Positions 50,132 to 59,379 of a stretch of 64,000 nucleotides of DNA are shown here, one piece after another. Each line of letters starts with the position of its first letter. Position 1 is the first letter of the stretch. Position numbers and translations under genes: made by a program. Below the pieces are notes generated by a model that worked only from the letters and a program-made list of their open reading frames with translations, was not told the origin of the DNA and did not search any database. Location: positions 85,049 through 149,048 of the forward strand of contig NZ_JADLQX010000019.1 in assembly GCF_015477605.1 (NCBI RefSeq), written 5' to 3'. Source of the stretch: Nocardia amamiensis (GTDB lineage Bacteria > Actinomycetota > Actinomycetes > Mycobacteriales > Mycobacteriaceae).

Positions 50132-51397
50132 ATGACGGTAGGAACGACGACCCAGCCGGATGTCCGCGAGGCGGTGCACGAGGCCGCGCGCAAAGCCCGA
50201 GTCGCGTCGCGGACGCTGGCACGGCTGACGACCGCGCGGAAGAACGAGGCGCTGCACGCCGCAGCCGACGCGCTGCTGGCCGCCGCCGATCGGGTGCTCG
50301 CCGCCAATGCCGAGGACATCGCCGCCGCACAGGCCGCGGGCACCGAGGAGTCGCTGCTCGACCGCTTGCGGCTGACCAAGGCGCGGATCGACGGCATCGC
50401 CTCCGGACTGCGCCAGGTGGCCGGGCTGCCCGATCCGGTCGGCGTGGTGGTCCGCGGCTCGACCTTGCCGAACGGCCTGGAGATCAAGCAGGTGCGGGTG
50501 CCGCTCGGTGTGGTCGGCATGGTGTACGAAGCCAGGCCGAACGTCACGGTCGACGCGTTCGGGCTCGCCCTCAAGTCCGGCAACGCCGCCCTGCTGCGCG
50601 GCTCGTCCTCGGCCGCCCGCTCCAACGCCGCCCTCGTCGCCGTGCTGCGCGAATCCCTTGTCGCGCAAGATATTCCGGCCGACGCGGTGCAACTGCTGCC
50701 GAGCGAGGACCGCTCCAGCGTCACCCACCTGATCCAGGCCCGCGGCCTGGTCGACGTCGTCATTCCGCGCGGCGGCGCCGGACTGATCAACGCGGTCGTC
50801 CGCGACGCGCAGGTGCCCACCATCGAGACCGGTACCGGCAACTGCCACGTCTACGTGCACGCCGCCGCCGATCTGGACATGGCCGAGCAGATCCTGATCA
50901 ACGCCAAGACCCGCCGCCCCAGCGTGTGCAACGCGGCCGAGACCGTCCTGATCGACGCGGCGATCGCCGACACCGCGGTGCCGAAGCTCACCGAGGCTCT
51001 GCAGCGGCACGACGTCACCATCCACGGCGACCTGCCCGGCCAGGTTCCGGCGACCGACGCCGACTGGGGGCAGGAATACCTCACCTTGGACATCGCGCTC
51101 AAGGTGGTCGACGACCTGGACGCGGCGGTGGAGCACATCAACACCTGGGGCACCGGCCACACCGAGGCCATCGTCACCGGCGACCTGTCCGCCGCGCGCG
51201 AGTTCACCAGCCGCGTCGACGCCGCCGCCGTCATGGTGAACGCCTCCACCGCGTTCACCGACGGGGAGCAGTTCGGCTTCGGCGCCGAGATCGGCATCTC
51301 GACGCAGAAGCTGCACGCCCGCGGCCCGATGGCGCTGCCGGAGCTGACCTCGACGAAGTGGATCGTCTGGGGCGAAGGCCAGATCCGGCCCGTCTGA
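50132..51397 (+). CDS. proA: Gamma-glutamyl phosphate reductase
   Basis: A 421-residue NADPH-dependent aldehyde dehydrogenase-like enzyme, second step of proline synthesis. 'VVGMVYEARPNVTVDAFGLALKSGNAALLRGS' is the conserved cofactor region, and the catalytic Cys is in 'RRPSVCNAAETVL' (about residue 267). The length is standard. It marks the return of the conserved gene order after the accessory region. Confidence 0.96.
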   Translation: MTVGTTTQPDVREAVHEAARKARVASRTLARLTTARKNEALHAAADALLAAADRVLAANAEDIAAAQAAGTEESLLDRLRLTKARIDGIASGLRQVAGLPDPVGVVVRGSTLPNGLEIKQVRVPLGVVGMVYEARPNVTVDAFGLALKSGNAALLRGSSSAARSNAALVAVLRESLVAQDIPADAVQLLPSEDRSSVTHLIQARGLVDVVIPRGGAGLINAVVRDAQVPTIETGTGNCHVYVHAAADLDMAEQILINAKTRRPSVCNAAETVLIDAAIADTAVPKLTEALQRHDVTIHGDLPGQVPATDADWGQEYLTLDIALKVVDDLDAAVEHINTWGTGHTEAIVTGDLSAAREFTSRVDAAAVMVNASTAFTDGEQFGFGAEIGISTQKLHARGPMALPELTSTKWIVWGEGQIRPV

Positions 51398-51473
51398 CTC
51401 GCGCCGGCCGCGGACGACGCCGGATCGGCGCTGCCGTACCGTGAGGGAGGGTTCGGAAGAAAGGTACGCGGCG

Positions 51474-52352
51474 GTGTCGGACAGTACGAGTCAGGAACCG
51501 GTCTTCGCATCGGTGGACGATGTGATCGAGCGCTTGGCGAGCACGGGGTACCTGGCGGACAAGGCCACCGCCACGTCGGTGTTCCTCGCCGATCGGCTGG
51601 GCAAGCCGCTGCTGATCGAGGGACCGGCGGGCGTCGGCAAGACCGAGTTGGCGCGCGCGGTCGCGCAGACCTCGGGCGCCGAACTCGTCCGGTTGCAGTG
51701 CTACGAGGGCGTCGACGAGGCCCGCGCGCTGTACGAGTGGAACCACGCCAAGCAGATCCTGCGCATTCAGGCCTCCAGCGAGAACGACTGGGAGGAGACG
51801 AAGGCCGACGTCTTCACCGAGGAGTTCCTGCTGTCGCGGCCGCTGCTCACCGCGATCCGGCGCACCGATCCCACTGTGCTGCTGATCGATGAGACCGACA
51901 AGGCCGACATCGAGATCGAGGGCCTCCTGCTGGAGGTGCTCAGCGACTTCGCGGTGACGGTGCCGGAGCTGGGCACCATCACCGCCAGCCGCAAGCCGTT
52001 CGTGGTGCTCACCTCGAACGCCACCCGCGATCTCTCCGAGGCGCTCAAACGCCGCTGCCTCTATCTGCACCTGGACTTCCCCGACGAGGAACTGGAGCGG
52101 CGCATCCTGGCCAGCCGGGTGCCCGAGCTGTCCGCCGCCGTCGCCGCGCAGCTGGTGCGGATCGTGCACGTGCTGCGTGGGATGCAGTTGAAGAAGCTGC
52201 CCTCGGTCGCCGAGTCGATCGACTGGGGCCGCACGCTGCTCGCGCTCGGCCTGCGCGATCTGGACGACACGACCGTCCGCGCCACCCTCGGCGTCGTGCT
52301 GAAGCACCAGAGCGATCACCAGCGCGCGCTGGCCGAACTGAAGCTGGCCTGA
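51474..52352 (+). CDS. MoxR-type AAA ATPase
   Basis: A 292-residue AAA+ ATPase. Walker A 'IEGPAGVGKTELARAVA' at about residues 48-64, Walker B 'VLLIDETDKADIE' near 137-149, and sensor 1 'VVLTSNATRDLSEALKRRC'. Such ATPases remodel a VWA partner, here encoded 3 bp downstream. Counterpart of Rv2426c. GTG 51474 is supported by AAAGG 10 nt upstream. Confidence 0.9.
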   Translation: MSDSTSQEPVFASVDDVIERLASTGYLADKATATSVFLADRLGKPLLIEGPAGVGKTELARAVAQTSGAELVRLQCYEGVDEARALYEWNHAKQILRIQASSENDWEETKADVFTEEFLLSRPLLTAIRRTDPTVLLIDETDKADIEIEGLLLEVLSDFAVTVPELGTITASRKPFVVLTSNATRDLSEALKRRCLYLHLDFPDEELERRILASRVPELSAAVAAQLVRIVHVLRGMQLKKLPSVAESIDWGRTLLALGLRDLDDTTVRATLGVVLKHQSDHQRALAELKLA

Positions 52353-52355
52353 GCC

Positions 52356-53780
52356 ATGGCGGCGGGATCGGTCCCTGCGGATGTCGCGTCGCTGAGCGCG
52401 CCGCACGGGCTCCCCGGCCACCTGGTCGGATTCGTCGAGGCGCTGCGCGGGCGCGGGATCCCGGTCGGGCCGTCGGAGACGGTGGACGCGGGCCGCGTGG
52501 TGACCGTCCTCGACCTGATGGACCGTGAGGTCGTCCGCGAGGGCTTGGCCTGCGCGCTGCTGCGGCGCACGACCGACCGCGCGACCTTCGACGGGCTGTT
52601 CGACCTCTGGTTCCCGGCCGCGTTGGGGGAACGCACCGCGGTGGCGGATGAGGTCGAGATTCCCCGTACGCCATCCGGTGACGTGGATATCCCCGCGTTG
52701 CGCGAGCTGCTCGCCGACTTGCTCACCCAGGACGCGACCGCGCGACTGGAGGCGCTGGCCGCACAGCTGGTCGAGCAGCTCGGTCAGTACCAGGCCGCCA
52801 GCCACTCGTCGTTCTCGGCGTACAAAGCGCTGAAAGAGGTGCAGCCGCAGACCTTGCTGGCCAAGATTCTCGCCGGGCTGGCCGCGGGACCGGACACCAG
52901 TGACTTCGACATGGAGATCGCCCGCCGCGCGGCCCGGCAACGCATCGCCGGCTTCCGCACGACTGTCGAGGCCGAGACCAGGCGCCGGGTCGCCGAACGG
53001 ATCGGCCGCGAGCGGGTGGCCGGCTACGGCGTCGCCCGCCAAGCCGAGGAGGTCGATTTCCTGCGCGCCTCCGAGGCCGAACTCGCCGAACTCAAACGCA
53101 GCACCCAGCGTTTGGCCCGCATCCTGGCCTCGCGTCTGGCCGCGCGGCGCAGGCACGCCCGCCGCGGCGAGATCGATCTGCGCCGCACCCTGCGCAGATC
53201 CATGTCGACCGGCGGCGTGCCGATCGATCTGGTGAACCGCAAGCCGCGGCCCGGCCGCCCGGAACTGGTGCTGCTGTGTGATGTCTCCGGCTCGGTGGCC
53301 GGTTTCAGCAACTTCACGCTGCTGTTGGTGAGCGCGTTGCGCGAACAGTTCTCCCGGGTGCGGATCTTCGCGTTCGTCGACCAGGTCGACGAGGTGACCC
53401 GGTTCTTCGACCCGCGCACCCAGCTGGACCAGGCGATGACCAGGATCTTCCGCGAGGCGAACGTGGCGGGCTTCGACGGGCACTCCGACTACGGCCATGC
53501 GCTGGCCGGGTTTGCCAGGGACTACCCGGACGCCGTCACGAGTCGCAGTTCGCTGCTCATCCTCGGTGACGCCCGCACGAACTACCGTGACCCGCGGCCG
53601 GACACACTGCGGTCGCTGGTCGGGGTCGCCAAGCACGCCCACTGGCTCAATCCGGAACGCCGCGACCAGTGGGGCACCGGTGATTCCGCCGCGGACAAGT
53701 ACCGCGAGGTGATCGAGATGCACGAATGCCGCTCGGCCAAACAGCTCACCGCGGTCGTGTCCCGGCTGCTGCCGGTGTAG
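52356..53780 (+). CDS. VWA-domain protein (CoxE-like)
   Basis: A 474-residue protein. The C-terminal VWA/CoxE domain has the MIDAS motif in 'LVLLCDVSGSVAGFS' (D-x-S-x-S, about 308-312), with the later Thr and Asp positions in 'GHSDYGHALAGF' and 'LLILGDARTNY'. The N-terminal 300 residues are helical and Arg-rich. Works with the MoxR ATPase as a chaperone-like pair. Counterpart of Rv2425c. Confidence 0.9.
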   Translation: MAAGSVPADVASLSAPHGLPGHLVGFVEALRGRGIPVGPSETVDAGRVVTVLDLMDREVVREGLACALLRRTTDRATFDGLFDLWFPAALGERTAVADEVEIPRTPSGDVDIPALRELLADLLTQDATARLEALAAQLVEQLGQYQAASHSSFSAYKALKEVQPQTLLAKILAGLAAGPDTSDFDMEIARRAARQRIAGFRTTVEAETRRRVAERIGRERVAGYGVARQAEEVDFLRASEAELAELKRSTQRLARILASRLAARRRHARRGEIDLRRTLRRSMSTGGVPIDLVNRKPRPGRPELVLLCDVSGSVAGFSNFTLLLVSALREQFSRVRIFAFVDQVDEVTRFFDPRTQLDQAMTRIFREANVAGFDGHSDYGHALAGFARDYPDAVTSRSSLLILGDARTNYRDPRPDTLRSLVGVAKHAHWLNPERRDQWGTGDSAADKYREVIEMHECRSAKQLTAVVSRLLPV

Positions 53781-53789
53781 GAGACGGGC

Positions 53790-54131
53790 ATGGACGACGC
53801 CGTACTGCTGACGTACTGCCTGGCCAAGCCGGGCGCCTGGCAGGACGAACCCTGGGAGGGTGATGTCGTCGCCAAGGTCGGCGACAAGATATTCGCTTTC
53901 CTCGGGGCTACCTCGGTTGGCCTCAAATGCGGACGTACCCGCGAGGAGGCCGACGAACTGGTCCGGGTGTACCCGGACGACGTGGCGGCATCGGCCTATA
54001 TCGGCCGGTACGGCTGGAACACCATCCGGCTCACGGGCACGATCCCAGAGGACGAACTGTACGAGCTGGTCGACCTGTCCTACGAAGCGATCGTGCGCAA
54101 ACTACCGAAGTCCAAGCGCCCCACCGCCTGA
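53790..54131 (+). CDS. MmcQ/YjbR family protein
   Basis: A 113-residue single-domain protein of the YjbR/CyaY-like fold. 'CLAKPGAWQDEPWEGDVVAKVGDKIFAFLG' and 'YGWNTIRLTGTIPEDELYELVDLSYEAIVRKLPKSKR' are the family start and end. DNA binding has been proposed for the family; the role is unknown. It lies 9 bp after the VWA gene. Confidence 0.88.
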   Translation: MDDAVLLTYCLAKPGAWQDEPWEGDVVAKVGDKIFAFLGATSVGLKCGRTREEADELVRVYPDDVAASAYIGRYGWNTIRLTGTIPEDELYELVDLSYEAIVRKLPKSKRPTA

Positions 54132-54147
54132 GCCGACGAGCGGGAGC

Positions 54148-54184
54148 CCGTCTGACCCGTCGCGGCTTGCGACAGGCCAGACGG
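54148..54184. terminator. Bidirectional terminator hairpin
   Basis: CCGTCTG (54148-54154) pairs with CAGACGG (54178-54184), enclosing a second stem GTCGC/GCGAC (54159-54163 with 54169-54173). It lies between the convergent YjbR and secreted-protein genes and can serve both. Confidence 0.6.
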
Positions 54185-54195
54185 ACCCAGCGGAC

Positions 54196-54417
54196 TCAGT
54201 GGAGGCAGCCGGCGGCGTGCAGGTCGGCGTACACCTGGTCGGACACGGTGATGAGGCCGAGGCCGACATTCGCCCCCAGGTTCACTCCGGCGTCGAGGGC
54301 ACAGGTCAGCAGTTGCGCGTTCACGACGATGATCTGGTCGGCCTGCGCCGCGCCCGCGCCGGCGACGGTCGAACAGGCCAGTGCCACGGCGATGGCACCT
54401 GCTTTGACGAATCGCAA
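54196..54417 (-). CDS. Small secreted protein, two cysteines
   Basis: A 73-residue protein with a signal peptide ('FVKAGAIAVALACSTVAGAGAAQA') and a mature part of about 46 residues with one Cys near the middle and one at the end, probably forming one disulfide. TTG 54417 is chosen because GGAGGAGG (54423-54430) sits 5 nt upstream; an ATG 15 codons earlier is in frame but would put a polar stretch before the signal. Such miniproteins are common in Nocardia and of unknown function. Confidence 0.7.
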   Translation of the reverse strand: MRFVKAGAIAVALACSTVAGAGAAQADQIIVVNAQLLTCALDAGVNLGANVGLGLITVSDQVYADLHAAGCLH

Positions 54418-54777
54418 AAGGTCCTCCTCCGAATCGAAGTGTGCACAGCTTGGATCGGTCATTCGTCCGAGGTGATCGAGCTGTGTCCGTAGACATCGTC
54501 GCCCCGGGCAGACGCCTTGCGCCTGCAGGTGCAGACCCTAACAACGGGTGTCGGCTGTAGCCGCCCGGTTCGGCAACACCGGCGATTCGCGGGCCGCCTT
54601 CGTTTGAATGTTCAACGCTTCCAGCAGGAAAGATAGCCAGGGGTACGGTCTCCGCCGGCGCATATGCGGTCCGATCGTCCTGTCGTCCGAGCCGATCGTG
54701 CGACGCTGACGTCGACCGCGAGGCCGAAAAGCCTTCGTTAAGGTAACTTTTGGCGCACGCCGACAAGATCGGCGACC
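54418..54777. other. Divergent spacer before the Hsp90-like gene
   Basis: About 360 bp. It contains TTGAA-TG-TTCAA at 54604-54615 and GTTA-AGG-TAAC at 54737-54747, two short palindromes, and CAAGAT (54764-54769) 8 nt before the Hsp90-like ATG, a possible -10 box of a leaderless mRNA. No gene is seen. Confidence 0.4.
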
Positions 54778-56616
54778 ATGGTGAACAGAACGCCGCACGG
54801 TCCGGCGGCGGTACACAACAGTTATTCGTTCCAGGTCGATCTGCGTGGGATCGTCGATCTGCTCTCCCATCACCTCTACTCCGGCCCGCGGGTCTACCTG
54901 CGTGAGCTGTTGCAGAACGCCGTCGACGCGGTCACCGCGCGTGCCAGCCGGGACGCCTTGGCGCCCACCGTGATTCGCCTCGTAGTGGAGGATTCGGGGC
55001 TGCGGATCAGCGATCCCGGTGTCGGTCTCACCGAAGCCGAGGTGCACCGGTTCCTGGCCACGATCGGTCGCTCGTCCAAGCGTGACGACATCGAAGGCGC
55101 GCGGCGAGAGTTTCTCGGGCAGTTCGGCATCGGGCTGCTGGCTTGCTTCACGGTCGCCGAGACCATCCGCGTGGTCACCCGATCCGCCACCGACACCACG
55201 GCTCCGCCGGTCGAGTGGCTGGCCGCCGCCGACGGCACGTACGTGGTGCGCGCGCTCGACCCCGACGAGCATCCGGAGCCGGGCACCACGGTGTGGCTCA
55301 CCCCGCGCGGCGGGGCGCGAGCATGGTTCCAACCGCGGCGGGTGCTCGATCTGGCGCGCGAATTCGGGTCGCTGCTGCCCTACGAGGTGACCGTGGAATC
55401 CGATGGTGTCGTGGAGTCGGTCACCGACGGCGTTCCGGTGTGGCGGCGCGCATACGCGACCGCGGAGGACCGCAGAGACGCCTTGCTCGAGTATGGTCAC
55501 CGGACGCTGGGTTTCCCGCCGCTCGACGTGATCGATCTCGATGCCGGTGCGGCAGGGGTCAGCGGGGTGGCCTATGTGCTCTCGCAGCCGGGGAACCCGA
55601 CCGAGAGCAGTGCGCACCGGGTGTATCTGAAGGGGATGCTGCTGGGTGACGCGGTGCGCGGCGTGCTCCCGGACTGGGCGTTCTTCGTGCGCTGTGTGAT
55701 CGACACCGACACGCTGCGGCCGACCGCGTCGCGGGAAGGGCTCTACGAGGACGAGCGGCTGGCCGTCGTCCGGGAGGTACTCGGCGACCAGATCCGGGAC
55801 TGGCTCACCGAGATCGCCGTCGAGCAGCCGCGTCGGCTGGCCGCCTTCCTGTCGGTGCACGCACTCGGGGTGAAGGCGATGGCCAGGCATTCGCTCGACC
55901 TGCTTCGGATCATGCTGCCGCACTTGAGTTTCGAGACCACCGACGGACGCGTGCCGCTGACCGAGTTCGCCCGCAACCATCGCACGGTCAGGGTGACCTC
56001 GACGGTCGAGGAGTTCCGCCAGGTGGCCTCGACCGCCGCCGCGCAGGGGATCGGAGTCGTCAACGGCGGGTACGCTTACGACCGCGACTTGGTCGCGCAG
56101 TTGCCGCGGCTGGTGCCCGGCGTCGAGGTGGTCGAACTCGACGCGGAGGCGATCACGGCGGCGCTCGATCCCGTCGAACCGGCCGAGGAGCTGGCGCTCG
56201 CTCCGGTGCTCGCGCTGGCGCGCACCGTGCTCGACTCGCTGTCGTGCGACGTGATCGTCCGGGCTTTCCACCCGGTATCGGTGCCCGCGCTCTACCTCGA
56301 GGGACGCGCCGCCCGTACGGAACGAGCCAGGGCACAGACCGCAGAAGGCGCGGACGAATTGTGGTCGGAGATCCTCGGCGCGTTGGCGGACGCCGCGCCA
56401 CGTGCCCGGCTCGTCCTGAACTACCACAGCCCGATCCTGCGCAGACTGACCCGCATCGACGACCCTGGATTGCTGAAGACGGCCGTGGAATCGCTGTACG
56501 GCCAGGCTCTCCTGATGACCCATCGCCCGCTCACCGCGGCCGACACGGCACTGCTGAACCGCGCCTTCGGCGAATTCCTCGGCTGGGCAACGCATCGCGG
56601 CGAAGGGACCGAGTGA
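54778..56616 (+). CDS. Hsp90-family chaperone (divergent HtpG-like)
   Basis: A 612-residue GHKL-ATPase protein. N-box 'YLRELLQNAVDAV' (Glu/Asn/Asp), 'DPGVGLTEAEV' (D-x-G-x-G), and 'FLGQFGIGLLACF' (lid) give a complete nucleotide pocket in residues 1-200. The middle domain contains the conserved 'SREGLYEDERLAVV' type Arg/Glu segment. The C-terminal domain is unlike E. coli HtpG and lacks a terminal TPR-binding MEEVD. It is followed after 2 bp by a TPR protein, so the two likely work together. This is a lineage-specific actinobacterial Hsp90 type. Confidence 0.85.
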   Translation: MVNRTPHGPAAVHNSYSFQVDLRGIVDLLSHHLYSGPRVYLRELLQNAVDAVTARASRDALAPTVIRLVVEDSGLRISDPGVGLTEAEVHRFLATIGRSSKRDDIEGARREFLGQFGIGLLACFTVAETIRVVTRSATDTTAPPVEWLAAADGTYVVRALDPDEHPEPGTTVWLTPRGGARAWFQPRRVLDLAREFGSLLPYEVTVESDGVVESVTDGVPVWRRAYATAEDRRDALLEYGHRTLGFPPLDVIDLDAGAAGVSGVAYVLSQPGNPTESSAHRVYLKGMLLGDAVRGVLPDWAFFVRCVIDTDTLRPTASREGLYEDERLAVVREVLGDQIRDWLTEIAVEQPRRLAAFLSVHALGVKAMARHSLDLLRIMLPHLSFETTDGRVPLTEFARNHRTVRVTSTVEEFRQVASTAAAQGIGVVNGGYAYDRDLVAQLPRLVPGVEVVELDAEAITAALDPVEPAEELALAPVLALARTVLDSLSCDVIVRAFHPVSVPALYLEGRAARTERARAQTAEGADELWSEILGALADAAPRARLVLNYHSPILRRLTRIDDPGLLKTAVESLYGQALLMTHRPLTAADTALLNRAFGEFLGWATHRGEGTE

Positions 56617-56618
56617 GC

Positions 56619-58574
56619 ATGGACACCGCCACGATCACCACGGAGTTGGCGCAGGTCTCCGCGCTGCCGCACAGCCGTATGCGGAACGAGCGACTCGAAA
56701 CGCTGGCCGCGGCCGCGAAAGCGGGACCGGACCGCGCGCTCGAAGGCCGTGTGCTGCTGGAACTGGCCAAGTCGTACACCTTGGCGGGGGAACGCGATCT
56801 GGTGCCGGTCGCCTATGGCAGGCTGCTGCGCATCTACGACGATCACCCCGTCGAGCTGGGACCGATGAGCCATTCCGTGCATTGGCATCTGAAGTGGATG
56901 ACCTGGGGAATGATCGACAACCCCTCGATTCCGCTGCCCACGGTTCACCGATGGTTCGACGAGCTCGACAACCGCTTTCGCCAACGCGGATACAGTCTGC
57001 GCCCGGTGCTGGCGCTGCGCGCCGAACTCGCACGCAAGACCGGTGACAGTGCAGCCGCCACCGAGTGGCTGGAGGCGGCGATGGCCGCCCCGCGCGACAG
57101 CATGTCCGACTGCGACGCCTGCGAGCGCAACGAATGGGGCACGGCCGCCGTGGCCCTCGGCGACGACGAGGCAGGCCTCGCGCACTGGCAGCCCGTGCTC
57201 GACGGCGACCGGACCTGTGCCGAAGAACCACACCGGGTGCTGGCCGAGGCGTTGCTCCCGCTGGTGCGCACCGGTCGCGTCGCCGCCGCGCGCAGCGCGC
57301 ATCTGACCGGATACCCCCTGGTCCGGCACACCGAGGACCTCCGGGCCTCGGTGGCGCTGCACGCCGAGTTCTGCGCCATGACCGGGAACGAGGCGCGCGG
57401 GCTGGAGATCCTCGCCGAACACGCGAGCTGGCTCACCGATCCAAATGCCGACGCCGCCGCACGGCTCGCGTTCGCGACCGGCGTGTGCGTGCTGCTGCGC
57501 AGACTGGTGGCGCTGCGGTTGGGCGATCTCCCGCTCGGGTCCGGGACCGTGGAGTCGATCCGCGCGGACCTCGAAGTGGAGATCGGCGCGCTGTGCGCCC
57601 GCTACGACGCCCGCAACGGCAACAGTGCGGTCAGCCTGCGCACGGCCGCCCGGCTCGCCGCCCAGCCCCTGCTGGACGGACTGCCGCTCGGCCTGCGCAG
57701 CCGGTTGCCCCGTGCGACGAGCGCGCTGTCCGGGGCCCCCGCGGAACTCTCCGGCGATCTGCCCGCCGAGGTGCGGCGGCTCTCCGAACTCGGCGCCGCC
57801 CGGCTCGGCGACGCACCCGAGGAGGCGGAGGCCCACCTGCGGGAGGCCCTGGCGCTCGGTACGCCGGTGTTGCCGCGGGAGGAGGCCGCCCGGCTGGGTG
57901 CACAGCTGGTCATCGCCATCGCGAGCCAGCCGGACCGCGCGCTCGACCTCGCCGACGCCGCGGTGCGTGCCGCCGCTCGCTGGGAAGGACTGTCCGAACC
58001 GGACGCGCTGCACCACACTCTGGTCGCCGCCCGCGCGTTCCACCGCGCCGAACGCCATGGTGAGGCAGTCGCCCTGTTCGAACAGGCGCTCGCCGGCGCC
58101 GAGATACCGTATCCGCCCGGCGAACTGGCCGTGGTGCGCAAGCAATTCGGCCGATCCCTGACCGCACTGAAACGGCACCGCGAGGCCGCGCACCACTTCA
58201 TCGACGGCGCTCGCCTCGTCGAGCACGATCCGGAGCGGTCGGCGCTGCACGCGGAGCTCGCGTGGTCGGCCGCCACCGCGCTGGAGCACTGCGGGCAGGA
58301 CGAGGAGGCCGTGGCGGCCTACCAGCGCACGGCCGAGTTGTGGGCACGGCTGGGCGAGGTAGCGGCGCGGGCACGGTGTCTGCGGTCGGCGGCCTGGCTC
58401 CAAGTCTCCGGCGGCGCCGGTCCGGGGCCCTGGCTCCCGTCCATGAAGGCGCTGATCGCCGAGCTGACCGCGCTGGCCGGGCAATCCGCGGAGGCGGCCG
58501 ACGAACTCGCTCGCACCCGTGCTCACCTGGCTCGCATGCTGAAGATGGGTGGCGTCCCGGAGTCCGGCGCTTAG
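56619..58574 (+). CDS. TPR-repeat protein, partner of Hsp90-like
   Basis: A 651-residue helical-repeat protein. The C-terminal half shows TPR-like units, for example 'ALHHTLVAARAFHRAERHGEAVALFEQALAGAEI' and 'AELAWSAATALEHCGQDEEAVAAYQRTAELWARLG'. The N-terminal half is a diverged array starting 'LAKSYTLAGERDLVPVAYGRLLRIYDDHP'. No enzyme motif and no membrane segment. ATG 56619 lies 2 bp after the Hsp90-like stop. Co-chaperone, scaffold or sensor are the likely roles. Confidence 0.82.
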   Translation: MDTATITTELAQVSALPHSRMRNERLETLAAAAKAGPDRALEGRVLLELAKSYTLAGERDLVPVAYGRLLRIYDDHPVELGPMSHSVHWHLKWMTWGMIDNPSIPLPTVHRWFDELDNRFRQRGYSLRPVLALRAELARKTGDSAAATEWLEAAMAAPRDSMSDCDACERNEWGTAAVALGDDEAGLAHWQPVLDGDRTCAEEPHRVLAEALLPLVRTGRVAAARSAHLTGYPLVRHTEDLRASVALHAEFCAMTGNEARGLEILAEHASWLTDPNADAAARLAFATGVCVLLRRLVALRLGDLPLGSGTVESIRADLEVEIGALCARYDARNGNSAVSLRTAARLAAQPLLDGLPLGLRSRLPRATSALSGAPAELSGDLPAEVRRLSELGAARLGDAPEEAEAHLREALALGTPVLPREEAARLGAQLVIAIASQPDRALDLADAAVRAAARWEGLSEPDALHHTLVAARAFHRAERHGEAVALFEQALAGAEIPYPPGELAVVRKQFGRSLTALKRHREAAHHFIDGARLVEHDPERSALHAELAWSAATALEHCGQDEEAVAAYQRTAELWARLGEVAARARCLRSAAWLQVSGGAGPGPWLPSMKALIAELTALAGQSAEAADELARTRAHLARMLKMGGVPESGA

Positions 58575-58655
58575 CGCCGAGTCCGTGACCTGCCGGTGTG
58601 CGGGCGGGTGTCCCCAGTCGATGTCCGCCCTGCCGACCGGTCCGAGGCGACCCGT

Positions 58656-58661
58656 TAAGCT
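58656..58661 (+). promoter_or_regulatory. nadD -10 box TAAGCT
   Basis: TAAGCT ends 8 nt before ATG 58670, consistent with a leaderless nadD transcript. Confidence 0.5.
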
Positions 58662-58669
58662 CGGCAGTC

Positions 58670-59311
58670 ATGCACGAGACAGGTCGGCGCGGCCGCAAGC
58701 TCGGGGTGATGGGCGGCACGTTCGACCCCATCCACCACGGGCATCTGGTCGCCGCCAGCGAGGTCGCCCACCGCTTCGAGCTGGACGAAGTGATCTTCGT
58801 CCCGACCGGGCAGCCGTGGCAGAAGTCACACGAGCGGGTCAGCCCGGCCGAAGACCGCTACCTGATGACGGTGATCGCCACCGCCTCCAATCCGCGGTTC
58901 TCGGTCAGCCGTGCGGACATCGACCGCGGCAAGGTCACCTACACCGTCGACACACTGCGGGAGATGCAAGCGCAGTATCCCGACGCGCAGCTGTACTTCA
59001 TCACCGGTGCGGACGCGTTGGCCAGCATCCTGACATGGCAGGATTGGGCGGAACTGTTCGAACTGGCGAAGTTCGTCGGGGTGAGCCGTCCGGGGTACGA
59101 GCTGAACACCGATCATCTCGAGGACCATCTGCGAGATCTTCCGGCCGATGCGGTGACCATGATCGAAATCCCCGCGTTGGCGATCTCGTCGAGCGAATGC
59201 CGTCGCCGCGCCGCCGAGAACCGGCCGGTGTGGTACCTCGTCCCCGACGGGGTGGTGCAGTACATATCGAAGCGGCACCTGTATGTGCCGGGAGCAGCGG
59301 AAGGTAGCTGA
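58670..59311 (+). CDS. nadD: Nicotinate-nucleotide adenylyltransferase
   Basis: A 213-residue enzyme making deamido-NAD from NaMN and ATP. 'MGGTFDPIHHGHLVAASEVAHRF' is the nucleotidyltransferase (H-x-G-H) motif at residues 14-36, and 'ISSSECRRRAAENRPVWYLVPDGVVQYI' the C-terminal ISSTxxR-type motif. First gene of nadD-rsfS-gpgP-octT-degV, as in M. tuberculosis. Confidence 0.95.
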   Translation: MHETGRRGRKLGVMGGTFDPIHHGHLVAASEVAHRFELDEVIFVPTGQPWQKSHERVSPAEDRYLMTVIATASNPRFSVSRADIDRGKVTYTVDTLREMQAQYPDAQLYFITGADALASILTWQDWAELFELAKFVGVSRPGYELNTDHLEDHLRDLPADAVTMIEIPALAISSSECRRRAAENRPVWYLVPDGVVQYISKRHLYVPGAAEGS

Positions 59312-59313
59312 GC

Positions 59314-59379
59314 GTGAGCGAGCGCAAAGGTGCGGGCATGAGCCAGCCGGAGTCGAGCGCCGGCGAGGTGCTGGCATGA
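59314..59379 (+). CDS. 21-aa repeat-derived leader frame before rsfS
   Basis: GTG 59314 opens M-S-E-R and the frame ends S-S-A-G-E-V-L-A. The TGA overlaps the rsfS ATG as ATGA. GGAAGG upstream could serve as ribosome site. Member of the dispersed leader family. Confidence 0.4.
   Translation: MSERKGAGMSQPESSAGEVLA

Noticed and set aside
56421..58526. 700-codon minus-strand frame opposite the TPR gene
   Set aside because: Shadow of a GC-rich coding strand; the plus-strand product has clear TPR units and the minus-strand one has none.
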